A model generated the notes under the pieces. The model had not been told where the DNA came from. It did no database searches and saw only the letters and a program-made list of their open reading frames with translations. DNA of 64,000 bases, taken from NCBI RefSeq assembly GCF_002407205.1, contig NZ_CP023548.1, positions 3,100,001 through 3,164,000 on the forward strand, given 5' to 3'. The DNA is from Rhodobacter sp. CZR27 (lineage in GTDB: Bacteria; Pseudomonadota; Alphaproteobacteria; Rhodobacterales; Rhodobacteraceae). Positions 56,212 through 64,000 of the stretch are shown here, piece by piece. The position numbers were made by a program, and so were the translations under genes. Positions within the stretch are counted from its first letter, which is position 1, and the number at the start of each line of letters is the position of its first letter.

Positions 56212-56826
56212 ATGTCCGACCTCGTCGCCAAGACCGCCATCGACCGGAGATTAGCCGACATCGTCGGCCCCGTGATCGAGGGCATGGGATTCGAGCTTGT
56301 CCGCCTCCGGCTGATGAGCGGCAAGACCCGCACATTGCAGATCATGGCCGACCGGCCCGAAGGCGGGATCGTGGTGGACGAATGCGCCGACATCTCGACC
56401 GCGGTCTCGGCCGTGCTCGACGTGGAAGACCCGATCGAGGACAACTATACGCTCGAGGTCTCGAGCCCCGGCATCGACCGGCCGCTGACCCGGCTGAAGG
56501 ACTTCGATACCTGGACGGGCTACGAGGCCCGGATCGAGACCTCGGAGCTGATCGACGGCCGCCGCCGCTTCAAGGGCGAGCTGGCCGGCACCGAGGGCGA
56601 CGAGGTGCTGATCACCATCGAGGATGGCAAGGACGGCTTCGTCACCATCGGGCTGAAGTTCGACTGGCTCGCGGATGCGAAACTGATCCTCACCGACGAT
56701 CTGATCGCCGAGATGCTGCGCCAGAAGAAGGCGAGCGGCAATTTCGACGAAAGCCAGTTCGACGAGATCCAGGAATCCGAGGGCGAGGAGGCCGACGAGG
56801 CCGAGACGCCCGAAACCCGCCACTGA
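56212..56826 (+). CDS. rimP: Ribosome maturation factor RimP
   Basis: A 204-residue protein needed for 30S assembly. The N-domain has [14 protein letters not shown] (about 22-35), [19 protein letters not shown] (about 54-72) and [14 protein letters not shown] (about 79-92), all RimP signatures; the C-domain is the SH3-like DUF150 part with an acidic tail. It is first in rimP-nusA-ylxR-infB, 21 bp before nusA, behind a possible attenuator. Confidence 0.96.
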   Translation: MSDLVAKTAIDRRLADIVGPVIEGMGFELVRLRLMSGKTRTLQIMADRPEGGIVVDECADISTAVSAVLDVEDPIEDNYTLEVSSPGIDRPLTRLKDFDTWTGYEARIETSELIDGRRRFKGELAGTEGDEVLITIEDGKDGFVTIGLKFDWLADAKLILTDDLIAEMLRQKKASGNFDESQFDEIQESEGEEADEAETPETRH

Positions 56827-56847
56827 CCGCACATCCGGAGCACGACC

Positions 56848-58452
56848 ATGGCAATCACCTCTGCCAACCAGCTTGAACTGCTGCAAACCGCCGAGGCGGT
56901 CGCGCGGGAGAAGATGATCGATCCGGACCTGGTGATCCAGGCGATGGAGGAAAGCCTCGCCCGCGCCGCGAAGTCGCGCTACGGCTCGGATCTCGACATC
57001 CGGGTGAAGATCGACCGCAAGACGGGCCGCGCCACCTTCGCGCGCATCCGCACCGTGGTCGAGGACGAGGCGGTCGAGAATCACCACGCCCAGCTGACGG
57101 TGAAGCAGGCGAAGGCCTACAAGGCCGATCCCCAGATCGGCGACGAGATCATCGACGAGGTGCCGCCGGTGGACCTCGGCCGGATCGCGGCCCAGTCGGC
57201 CAAGCAGGTGATCCTGCAGAAGGTGCGCGAGGCCGAGCGCGACCGCCAGTACGACGAGTTCAAGGACCGCAAGGGCTCGATCATCAACGGCGTGGTCAAG
57301 CGTGAGGAATACGGCAACATCATCGTGGACATCGGCCGCGGCGAGGGCATCCTGCGCCGCAACGAGAAGATCGGCCGCGAAAGCTATCGCCCGAACGACC
57401 GCATCCGCGCCTATATCAAGGACGTCCGCCGCGAGGCCCGCGGCCCGCAGGTGTTCCTGTCGCGCACCGACCCGCAGTTCATGGCCGAGCTCTTCAAGAT
57501 GGAAGTGCCCGAGATCTACGACGGCATCATCGAGATCAAGGCCGTGGCCCGCGACCCCGGTTCGCGTGCCAAGATTGCCGTCATTTCCTATGACAACTCG
57601 ATCGACCCGGTTGGCGCCTGCGTCGGCATGCGCGGCAGCCGCGTTCAGGCCGTGGTGAACGAGCTTCAGGGCGAGAAGATCGACATCATTCCGTGGAATC
57701 AGGATCAGGCCACGTTCCTCGTGAACGCGCTGCAGCCGGCCGAAGTGTCCAAGGTCGTGATCGACGAGGAAGCCGGCAAGATCGAGGTGGTGGTGCCGGA
57801 CGAGCAGCTCTCGCTCGCCATCGGCCGCCGCGGCCAGAACGTGCGGCTCGCCAGCCAGCTGACCGGCCTCGACATCGACATCATGACGGAAGCCGACGAA
57901 TCGGCCCGCCGGCAGGCCGAGTTCGCCGAGCGGACGAATCTCTTCATGGAGACCCTTGATATCGACGAGATGATGGCCCAACTTCTGGTGGCCGAAGGGT
58001 TCACCAACCTCGAGGAAGTGGCCTACGTCGATACCGAGGAACTGCTCTCCATCGACGGGTTCGACGAAGACACGGCTGCCGAGCTTCAGGCCCGTGCCCG
58101 CGACCATCTGGAAGAAGCCAACCGAAAGGCGCTCGAATCTGCCCGTGCCCTCGGCCTCGAGGATTCGCTGGCGAATTTCGAGGGGCTGACCCCGCAGATG
58201 CTCGAGGCGCTGGCCAAGGACGGCATCAAGACGCTGGAAGATTTCGCCACCTGCGCCGACTGGGAACTGGCCGGCGGCTGGACCACGGTGAACGGCCAGC
58301 GGGTGAAGGACGAAGGCGTCCTCGAGAAGTTCGACGTGAGCCTCGAGGAAGCGCAGCATCTGGTGATGACCGCGCGCGTCATGCTCGGCTGGGTCGATCC
58401 GACCGAGCTTGAGAAGGCCGACGAGGAAGAGGAAACGGAGGGCGAGGCCTGA
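56848..58452 (+). CDS. nusA: Transcription termination/antitermination factor NusA
   Basis: A 534-residue RNA polymerase-binding factor. The N-terminal domain (about 1-130) is followed by an S1 domain with [17 protein letters not shown] near 151, two KH domains (about 230-345; [18 protein letters not shown] and [16 protein letters not shown]), and two C-terminal acidic helix-hairpin-helix repeats (about 365-425 and 440-510). The extended acidic end is usual in alphaproteobacteria. It modulates pausing, termination and rRNA antitermination. Confidence 0.98.
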   Translation: MAITSANQLELLQTAEAVAREKMIDPDLVIQAMEESLARAAKSRYGSDLDIRVKIDRKTGRATFARIRTVVEDEAVENHHAQLTVKQAKAYKADPQIGDEIIDEVPPVDLGRIAAQSAKQVILQKVREAERDRQYDEFKDRKGSIINGVVKREEYGNIIVDIGRGEGILRRNEKIGRESYRPNDRIRAYIKDVRREARGPQVFLSRTDPQFMAELFKMEVPEIYDGIIEIKAVARDPGSRAKIAVISYDNSIDPVGACVGMRGSRVQAVVNELQGEKIDIIPWNQDQATFLVNALQPAEVSKVVIDEEAGKIEVVVPDEQLSLAIGRRGQNVRLASQLTGLDIDIMTEADESARRQAEFAERTNLFMETLDIDEMMAQLLVAEGFTNLEEVAYVDTEELLSIDGFDEDTAAELQARARDHLEEANRKALESARALGLEDSLANFEGLTPQMLEALAKDGIKTLEDFATCADWELAGGWTTVNGQRVKDEGVLEKFDVSLEEAQHLVMTARVMLGWVDPTELEKADEEEETEGEA

Positions 58453-58466
58453 GCCTCGCGGATCCG

Positions 58467-59099
58467 ATGACTCGCGGGGGCCGGGACGACATGCGGGACG
58501 AGCCGGAACGGCGCTGTCTTGCCACGGGCGAGAGCCAGCCGAAGGCCGGCCTGATCCGCTTCGGGCTGGGTCCTGACGGTCAGGTGGTGCCCGACGTGCT
58601 CGGGCGCCTGCCGGGTCGGGGCATGTATGTCTCGGCCGACCGCAAGGCGATCGAGAAGGCTGCGGCCAAGGGCCTGTTTGCCCGCGCCGCGCGCCAGCCG
58701 GTGAAGGTGCCCGACGGTCTCGCCGACCTTGTCGAGGCGCAACTCGCCCGGCGGGTGATCGACCTGATCTCTCTTGCACGCAAGGCGGGCGAGGCGGTGA
58801 CGGGATACGAGAAGGTGAAGGACTGGCTGACGAAGGACGAGGCGGAAGTTCTCGTCCAGGCCAGTGACGGGTCGGAGCGCGGCAAATCGAAGCTGCATCC
58901 GCCCGGTGGAAAAGGGTCGTTCATAGGTTGCCTGACAGCCCGGGAATTGGGTTTGGCTTTCGGCCGTGAACATGCGATACACGGCGCGCTCGCGGCTGGT
59001 GGACTCACGACGCGCGTTGTAGAGGAAGCGGCCAGACTGGCCGGGCTTCGCGGGCAGATCGGCGGCAGGGCCGCCGGAAGGGATACGAAAGACGCATGA
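58467..59099 (+). CDS. YlxR/DUF448 plus L7Ae-like RNA-binding protein
   Basis: A 210-residue protein with two domains. The N-terminal YlxR domain (about 12-85) contains [18 protein letters not shown] and [10 protein letters not shown]; the C-terminal half (about 90-190) resembles the L7Ae/L30e RNA-binding fold ([23 protein letters not shown]). This fusion between nusA and infB is typical of alphaproteobacteria. Single-domain YlxR in Bacillus binds RNase P RNA. Start at ATG 58467; ATG 58491 is possible. The stop overlaps infB as ATGA. Confidence 0.9.
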   Translation: MTRGGRDDMRDEPERRCLATGESQPKAGLIRFGLGPDGQVVPDVLGRLPGRGMYVSADRKAIEKAAAKGLFARAARQPVKVPDGLADLVEAQLARRVIDLISLARKAGEAVTGYEKVKDWLTKDEAEVLVQASDGSERGKSKLHPPGGKGSFIGCLTARELGLAFGREHAIHGALAAGGLTTRVVEEAARLAGLRGQIGGRAAGRDTKDA

Positions 59100-61621
59100 G
59101 CGATACAGACGGCAAGAAACCCCTCGGCCTGGGTGGCGGCTCGCGTTCGGGCCAGGTGAAGCAGAGCTTCAGCCACGGCCGCACGAAGAGCGTCCTGGTC
59201 GAAACGAAGCGCAAGCGCGTGGTCGTGCCGAAGCCGGGTGCCGCGGGGGCTTCCGCGACGACCAGCTCGCCGTCCCATCTGGGCGACCCGGCCAAGCGGC
59301 CCGCCGGCATCTCCGATGCCGAGATGGAGCGCCGCCTCGCCGCGCTGCGCGCCGCGAAGCTGCGTGAGGTCGAGGACGCCAAGCGCCGCGAGGAAGAAGA
59401 GCGTCAGCGCGAGGAAGAACGCCAGCGCCGCCGCGAGGAACTCGAGGCGAAGGAGCGCGAGGAGCGCGAACGCGTCGAGGCTCTGCGCCAGAAGGCCGAG
59501 GACGAGGAACGCGCCCGCAAGGAGGCCGAAGAGGCCGCCCGCCGCGCCGAGGAGGCCAAACGCGCCCCGGCACGTCCGGCGCCCGCCGCGACCGCGCCGC
59601 AGCCCGCCGCCACCGAGTCCCGCGCCTCCGCGCCGGCCTCGGCCAAGCCGGGCCTGCCGCCCTCGCGCAAGGAGCGCGAGCGTGAGGTCGAACGCGACCG
59701 CGCGACCAAGAAGGACGATTCGCGCCGCTCCGGCAAGCTGACCCTGAACGAGGCGCTTTCGGGCGAAGGCGGTCGCACGCGCTCGCTCGCCGCCATGAAG
59801 CGCAAGCAGGAGAAGGCGCGCCAGAAGGCGATGGGCTTCGGCTCCAAGCCCGAGAAGCAGGTGCGCGACGTGCAGCTGCCGGAAACCATCGTGGTGCAGG
59901 AGCTTGCCAACCGCATGGCGGAGCGGGCGGCCGATGTGGTCAAGGCGCTCATGAAGATGGGCATGATGGTCACGATGAACCAGTCCATCGACGCCGACAC
60001 GGCCGAGCTGGTGATCGAGGAATTCGGCCACCGTGCTGTCCGGGTGTCGGACGCCGACGTGGAACACGTTATCGACACGGTCGAGGATAAGGCCGAGGAT
60101 CTTCAGCCGCGCCCGCCGATCATCACGATCATGGGCCACGTCGACCACGGCAAGACCTCGCTTCTGGACGCGATCCGCAAGACCAGCGTGGTCTCGGGCG
60201 AAGCCGGCGGCATCACGCAGCACATCGGCGCCTATCAGGTGACCACCGAACGCGGCGCTGTGCTGACCTTCCTCGACACGCCCGGCCACGCGGCCTTCAC
60301 CTCTATGCGGGCCCGTGGCGCGCAGGTGACGGATATCGTCGTGCTGGTGGTGGCTGCCGATGACGCGGTGATGCCGCAGACGATCGAGGCGATCAAGCAC
60401 GCGAAGGCCGCGAAGGTCCCGATGATCGTGGCGATCAACAAGATCGACAAGCACGATGCGGACCCGAACAAGGTGCGCACCGACCTGCTGCAGCACGAGG
60501 TGATCGTCGAGAAGATGTCGGGCGACGTGCTCGATGTCGAGGTTTCGGCCAAGACCGGTCAGGGGCTGGACGAGCTGCTCGAGAACATCGCGCTTCAGGC
60601 CGAACTTCTCGACCTGCGCGCCAACCCGAAGCGGCAGGCGCAGGGCGCGGTGATCGAGGCCAAGCTCGACGTCGGCCGCGGCCCGGTCGCGACGGTGCTG
60701 GTGCAGCACGGCACGCTGAAGCGCGGCGACATCTTCGTCGTCGGCCAGCAGTGGGGCAAGGTGCGCGCGCTGGTCAACGACAAGGGCGAACGCGTGGACG
60801 AGGCCGGGCCGTCGGTTCCGGTCGAGGTTCTGGGCCTGAACGGCACGCCGGAAGCCGGTGACGTGCTGAACGTGGTCGAGACCGAAGCGCAGGCCCGCGA
60901 GATCGCCGACTACCGCGAGAAGGCGGCCCGCGACAAGCGCGCCGCGGCCGGCGCCGCAACGACGCTCGAGCAGCTGATGGCGAAGGCGAAGGCCGATCTG
61001 GACGTCGCGGAACTGCCGGTGGTGGTGAAGGCCGACGTGCAGGGCTCGGCCGAGGCGATCGTTCAGGCGCTGGAGAAGGTCGGCAACGAGGAAGTCCGCG
61101 TGCGCGTGCTCCACTATGGCGTGGGCGCGATCACCGAGACCGACATCACGCTGGCCGAGGCTTCGCAGGCCGCCGTCATCGGCTTCAACGTCCGGGCCAA
61201 TGCCTCGGCGCGTCAGGCCGCGAACCAGAAGGGCGTCGAGATCCGCTACTACAGCGTGATCTACGACCTGATGGACGATGTGAAGAAGGCGGCCTCGGGC
61301 CTGCTCAAGGCCGAAGTGCGCGAGCATTTCATCGGCTATGCCGCGATCAAGGAGGTCTTCAAGATCACCGGCGTCGGGATGGTGGCGGGCTGCCTCGTCA
61401 CCGAGGGCGTGGCGCGCCGTTCGGCAGGCGTGCGCCTGCTGCGCGACAACGTGGTGATCCACGAGGGCACGCTGAAGACGCTGAAGCGCTTCAAGGACGA
61501 GGTCAAGGAAGTGCAGTCCGGCCAGGAATGCGGAATGGCCTTCGAACGCTACGAGGACATCCGCCCCGGCGACGTCATCGAGATCTTCGAGCGCGAGGAG
61601 GTCCAGCGCAAGCTGGCCTGA
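59096..61621 (+). CDS. infB: Translation initiation factor IF-2
   Basis: An 841-residue GTPase that brings fMet-tRNA to the 30S subunit. A long highly charged coiled-coil N-terminal region (about 80-215, rich in R, E and A) precedes the conserved N-domain. The G domain has GHVDHGKT near 346, DTPGH near 395 and NKID near 449. Domains II, III and the fMet-binding C-domain follow. It is the last gene of its operon, with a terminator close behind. Confidence 0.98.
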   Translation: MSDTDGKKPLGLGGGSRSGQVKQSFSHGRTKSVLVETKRKRVVVPKPGAAGASATTSSPSHLGDPAKRPAGISDAEMERRLAALRAAKLREVEDAKRREEEERQREEERQRRREELEAKEREERERVEALRQKAEDEERARKEAEEAARRAEEAKRAPARPAPAATAPQPAATESRASAPASAKPGLPPSRKEREREVERDRATKKDDSRRSGKLTLNEALSGEGGRTRSLAAMKRKQEKARQKAMGFGSKPEKQVRDVQLPETIVVQELANRMAERAADVVKALMKMGMMVTMNQSIDADTAELVIEEFGHRAVRVSDADVEHVIDTVEDKAEDLQPRPPIITIMGHVDHGKTSLLDAIRKTSVVSGEAGGITQHIGAYQVTTERGAVLTFLDTPGHAAFTSMRARGAQVTDIVVLVVAADDAVMPQTIEAIKHAKAAKVPMIVAINKIDKHDADPNKVRTDLLQHEVIVEKMSGDVLDVEVSAKTGQGLDELLENIALQAELLDLRANPKRQAQGAVIEAKLDVGRGPVATVLVQHGTLKRGDIFVVGQQWGKVRALVNDKGERVDEAGPSVPVEVLGLNGTPEAGDVLNVVETEAQAREIADYREKAARDKRAAAGAATTLEQLMAKAKADLDVAELPVVVKADVQGSAEAIVQALEKVGNEEVRVRVLHYGVGAITETDITLAEASQAAVIGFNVRANASARQAANQKGVEIRYYSVIYDLMDDVKKAASGLLKAEVREHFIGYAAIKEVFKITGVGMVAGCLVTEGVARRSAGVRLLRDNVVIHEGTLKTLKRFKDEVKEVQSGQECGMAFERYEDIRPGDVIEIFEREEVQRKLA

Positions 61622-61642
61622 TCCTCGCGGTCAGAAAACAGA

Positions 61643-61668
61643 AAGGCCGGGCGCAAGCCCGGCCTTTT
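61643..61668 (+). terminator. Intrinsic terminator of the rimP-nusA-infB operon
   Basis: AAGGCCGGGC (61643-61652) pairs with GCCCGGCCTT (61657-61666), loop GCAA, followed by TT, 21 bp behind infB. It can also serve the convergent 46-residue gene. Confidence 0.88.
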
Positions 61669-61700
61669 CCATGGCGATGACCTTGTCCCGTCAGGCGGGA

Positions 61701-61841
61701 TCAGGCGACGCGTTTCGACGGGATCGGATATCCGACAAAGTTCTTTTCGTCCACGCGCACGACAACCTTGCCGTCCGCAAGATGGCCGACGACAAGGCCC
61801 TGAACCGAGACGCAACTGCCGATCGTGATAGTCCTGAGCAT
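61701..61841 (-). CDS. Unrecognised 46-residue protein
   Basis: A complete short gene: ATG 61841, TGA 61701-61703, with GGGGGAAAG just upstream of the start. The product begins MLRTITIGSCVSVQGLVVG and ends YPIPSKRVA; it is rich in alternating valines and glycines, as in a small beta-barrel or SH3-like fold. It has one cysteine and no signal or membrane segment. It lies between infB and mutT on the opposite strand to infB, with a double CATATG palindrome about 100 bp upstream. I know no family for it. Confidence 0.68.
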   Translation of the reverse strand: MLRTITIGSCVSVQGLVVGHLADGKVVVRVDEKNFVGYPIPSKRVA

Positions 61842-61933
61842 GTGCTTTCCCCCAAAGCGAGTTTCCCACCCTCAGGCTAGTCACAAACCGATAAATAAAC
61901 ACTCACGATTTTCGTCGTAGAGCCTTATTGAGG

Positions 61934-61968
61934 TGCGACATATGAACGAATGATACCCATATGTCACA
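61934..61968. promoter_or_regulatory. Long interrupted palindrome with two CATATG cores
   Basis: GACATATG (61937-61944) and CATATGTC (61958-61965) form a perfect 8+8 dyad with a 13-bp centre, and one base further out TG/CA also match. Each arm contains the self-complementary CATATG, with centres 21 bp apart, two helical turns. It lies 96 bp upstream of the 46-residue gene and just behind mutT, in an AT-rich island; it is a likely operator. Confidence 0.55.
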
Positions 61969-61976
61969 ACTTCGTG

Positions 61977-62375
61977 TCAAAGCCAGTCGCGCAGGATCGG
62001 GATCAGTGGCAGGTCGGCCGGCGGCATGGGGTAGTCGCGCAGCGCCTGCGGTCTCACCCAGGCCAGCCTCTGGCCCTCCTGCGGCTGGACGATTCCCTCC
62101 CAGCGGCGGCAGGCGAAGAGCGGCATGAGAAGGTGGAAGCCGTCGTAGCTGTGGCTGGCGAAGGTCAGTGGCGCGAGGCAGCTTGCCTTCGTCTCGATGC
62201 CCAGCTCCTCCCTCAGCTCGCGGATCAGCGCCGCTTCGGGCGTTTCGCCCTGTTCCACCTTGCCGCCCGGAAACTCCCAGAGGCCGGCAAGCGACTTGCC
62301 CTCGGGCCGCTGGGCCAGAAGCACCCGGCCGTCGCCATCGATGAGGGCGACGGCCGAAACCAGCAGCAGCTTCAC
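61977..62375 (-). CDS. mutT: 8-oxo-dGTP diphosphatase MutT
   Basis: A 132-residue Nudix hydrolase. The Nudix box spans about 38-60, starting GGKVEQGETPE and ending RELREELGI, and LLAQRPEGKSLAGLWEFPGG precedes it as in MutT. It removes oxidised guanine nucleotides from the pool. The start is GTG at 62375, overlapping the argJ stop as GTGA, so it is translationally coupled to argJ. Confidence 0.93.
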   Translation of the reverse strand: MKLLLVSAVALIDGDGRVLLAQRPEGKSLAGLWEFPGGKVEQGETPEAALIRELREELGIETKASCLAPLTFASHSYDGFHLLMPLFACRRWEGIVQPQEGQRLAWVRPQALRDYPMPPADLPLIPILRDWL

Positions 62376-63709
62376 GAGCGGTAGTCGGCGTTGATGTCGA
62401 TGTAGCGGTGGGTGAGGTCGCAGGTCCAGACCGTGCGGGATGCCTGCCCCAGTCCGAGATCCACCGCGATCTGCAACTCGGCCCGCTTCATGTAGGCCGC
62501 GCCGTCCTCCTCGCGGTAGTCGGGGCTGCGCCAGCCCTTCTCGGCCACGAGGATGTCGCCGAAGCGGATCGAGAGCCGGTCGCGATCGGCCTGAGCGCCG
62601 GACTTGCCGACCGCCATCACGATGCGGCCCCAGTTCGGATCCTCGCCCGCCACCGCGGTCTTCACCAGCGGCGAATTCGCGATCGCCATGGCCACGCGAT
62701 GCGCGTCCTCGGGCGTGGCGGCGCCGGTGACCTTCACCTCGACGAATTTCGTCGCGCCCTCGCCGTCGCGCACCACCTGCTGCGCAAGGTCGAGCATCAC
62801 CCGCCCCAGCGCCGTCTCGAAGTCACGGCCGGCCTTGGAGCGGCCGTTCAGCTCGGCCGCCGGGCTGGCGCCGGTGGCGGCAAGGATCAGCGCGTCCGAG
62901 GTCGAGGTGTCGCTGTCCACCGTGATCGCGTTGAAGGTGGCATCCACCTGACGCGACAGCATCTTCTGCAACAGCGGCTGGCCGATCTTCGCATCCGTGA
63001 AGATGTAGACCAGCATGGTCGCCATGTCGGGCGCGATCATCCCCGAACCCTTCGCGATGCCGGCGATGCGGATCTCGCCGCCCTCGCCCTGCACCGTGGC
63101 GCAGGCACCCTTGGGGAAGGTGTCGGTGGTCATCATGGCACGGGCGGCCATCTCGATGCCGCCTTCGTCCAGCTGCGCCACAAGCTCGGGGATCTTCACG
63201 GTGATGCGTTCGTAGGGCAGCGGCTCGCCGATCACCCCGGTCGAGGAGGAAAACACCCGCTCGACCGGCAGGCCCAGCGCCCCGGCCACGCCGCCGGTCA
63301 CAGCCTCGACCGCCTCGACGCCCACCGCGCCGGTGAAGGCGTTCGAGTTGCCCGAGTTCACGATGATCGCGGCCCCCGCCTCGGACGGCTTGCCGATCTT
63401 CGACTGGCAGTCGAGCACGCAGGCCGCTCGGGTCGAGGACCGGGTGAAGGCGCCCGCCACCGCCGTGCCCGGCGCAAGCCGGATCAGCATCACGTCCTTG
63501 CGGTTGGCGTAGCGCACGCCGGCCTCGACGGCGGCAAAATCCACCCCGCCGATCACCGGCAGGGCGGGGAAACCTTCGGGGGCCAGCGGCGAGACCATCT
63601 TGGCGGGCTTCGGCTCCGGGGCGCTCTTGCCCTCCTTCACCTTCGCCCTCAGCTTCGACACCTTCTTCTGCAGTGCCTTCGCCTCGGCCTTCCAGTCGGT
63701 CTTCGCCAT
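62372..63709 (-). CDS. argJ: Bifunctional ornithine acetyltransferase/N-acetylglutamate synthase
   Basis: A 445-residue enzyme of arginine synthesis that transfers acetyl from N-acetylornithine to glutamate. It cleaves itself before the catalytic threonine T231 in DMATMLVYIFTDA. The C-terminus TDLTHRYIDINADYRS-like block (DLTHRYIDINADY) is diagnostic. About 40 lysine- and alanine-rich residues precede the usual start of the family; they look like a short coiled coil with a PEPKPAK linker. It is downstream of a parvulin gene (21 bp gap). Confidence 0.96.
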   Translation of the reverse strand: MAKTDWKAEAKALQKKVSKLRAKVKEGKSAPEPKPAKMVSPLAPEGFPALPVIGGVDFAAVEAGVRYANRKDVMLIRLAPGTAVAGAFTRSSTRAACVLDCQSKIGKPSEAGAAIIVNSGNSNAFTGAVGVEAVEAVTGGVAGALGLPVERVFSSSTGVIGEPLPYERITVKIPELVAQLDEGGIEMAARAMMTTDTFPKGACATVQGEGGEIRIAGIAKGSGMIAPDMATMLVYIFTDAKIGQPLLQKMLSRQVDATFNAITVDSDTSTSDALILAATGASPAAELNGRSKAGRDFETALGRVMLDLAQQVVRDGEGATKFVEVKVTGAATPEDAHRVAMAIANSPLVKTAVAGEDPNWGRIVMAVGKSGAQADRDRLSIRFGDILVAEKGWRSPDYREEDGAAYMKRAELQIAVDLGLGQASRTVWTCDLTHRYIDINADYRS

Positions 63710-63730
63710 GCCCGTGCCCCCGGTTGCGGA

Positions 63731-64000
63731 TCAGTCGAGCAGTTCTTCCTTCCGAAGCGTCGCCGGGTCAATCCCCTCGCCGGGCCGGGTGATCTCGGCC
63801 TTCGACGTCACCGCGTCGATATGGCTCGCGATGGCCTCCTGCTCGATCTGGGCGGCAAGCTCGTCCCGCATCTCGTCGAGCGACGGCGCCTGCGCGATCC
63901 GGGTCTCGTTCAGCTTGATGAGGTGCCAGCCGAACTGGGTCTGGATCGGGCCCGCGACGGTGCCGGGCTTCATCGAGACCACGGCATCCTCGAAGGGCTT
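63731..64000 (-). CDS. Parvulin-type peptidyl-prolyl isomerase, C-terminal part
   Basis: Only the last 89 codons are in the window; the 5' end lies beyond 64000. KPFEDAVVSMKPGTVAGPIQTQFGWHLIKL is the classic end of a PpiC/rotamase domain, followed by a helical tail with EMRDELAAQIEQEAI. Proteins like this are usually exported foldases of the PrsA/SurA kind. It precedes argJ by 21 bp in the same direction. Confidence 0.9.
   Translation of the reverse strand, partial: KPFEDAVVSMKPGTVAGPIQTQFGWHLIKLNETRIAQAPSLDEMRDELAAQIEQEAIASHIDAVTSKAEITRPGEGIDPATLRKEELLD

Noticed and set aside
58580..61462. 960-codon open frame antisense to infB
   Set aside because: Reverse-strand shadow of a highly biased coding sequence.

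Overview
The window is chromosomal DNA of a high-GC alphaproteobacterium of the Rhodobacteraceae, close to Rhodobacter/Cereibacter sphaeroides. The clearest sign is the cytochrome bc1 operon (petA/fbcF, petB/fbcB, petC/fbcC): lengths, heme and FeS ligands and most of the Rieske sequence match what I remember of R. sphaeroides, while cytochrome c1 differs enough to suggest a relative rather than the type strain. Codons are strongly GC-biased, so long antisense open frames lie opposite nearly every gene; I treated these as shadows. I see no insertion sequence, integrase, prophage, CRISPR array or rRNA. This is core chromosome with one more variable surface-polysaccharide stretch.

Layout. 1-9.3 kb: end of a FAS1 protein, clpB, a ROK kinase, pyrF, qmcA with an NfeD-like partner, dinB and an N-formylglutamate amidohydrolase. 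9.3-14.1 kb: tRNA-Val, rpmJ, a GST and the bc1 operon. 14.1-19.9 kb: thiBPQ under a TPP riboswitch, aroC, a DMT exporter and HU. 20-27.7 kb: amn, an epimerase, then a tightly packed leftward run petP-petR-deacetylase-xseB-ispA-dxs, joining a bc1/photosynthesis-type regulator pair to isoprenoid precursor synthesis. 27.8-31.6 kb: a branched-chain aminotransferase, queG, a GST and mtgA. 31.7-38.9 kb: glutamate synthase, with gltD first and gltB last and two unrelated small genes between. 39-45.9 kb: uppP, a complex I NDUFA9-type protein, tRNA-Leu, an RNase D-like exonuclease, kdsD, lptC-lptA-lptB, hpf and ptsN.

45.9-56.1 kb is an envelope-polysaccharide neighbourhood: a two-domain sulfotransferase, a GT14-like transferase, three further glycosyltransferases, galU, kdsB, cysQ and a lone ABC-2 polysaccharide-export permease. 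PAPS-type sulfotransfer yields PAP, which CysQ removes; GalU and KdsB supply UDP-glucose and CMP-Kdo. The set therefore suggests a sulfated, possibly Kdo-linked, surface glycan, and is the best candidate here for an undescribed system. 56.2-61.7 kb is the rimP-nusA-ylxR-infB operon. The window ends with an unrecognised 46-residue gene, mutT, argJ and part of a parvulin-type isomerase.

Non-coding signals worth attention are the TPP riboswitch, a promoter plus intrinsic terminator inside the rimP leader, a degenerate tandem duplication behind the nfeD-like gene, three 15-bp GTCAG-N5-NTNAC sites near gltD, ilvE and petP, and a strong CATATG double palindrome upstream of the 46-residue gene.
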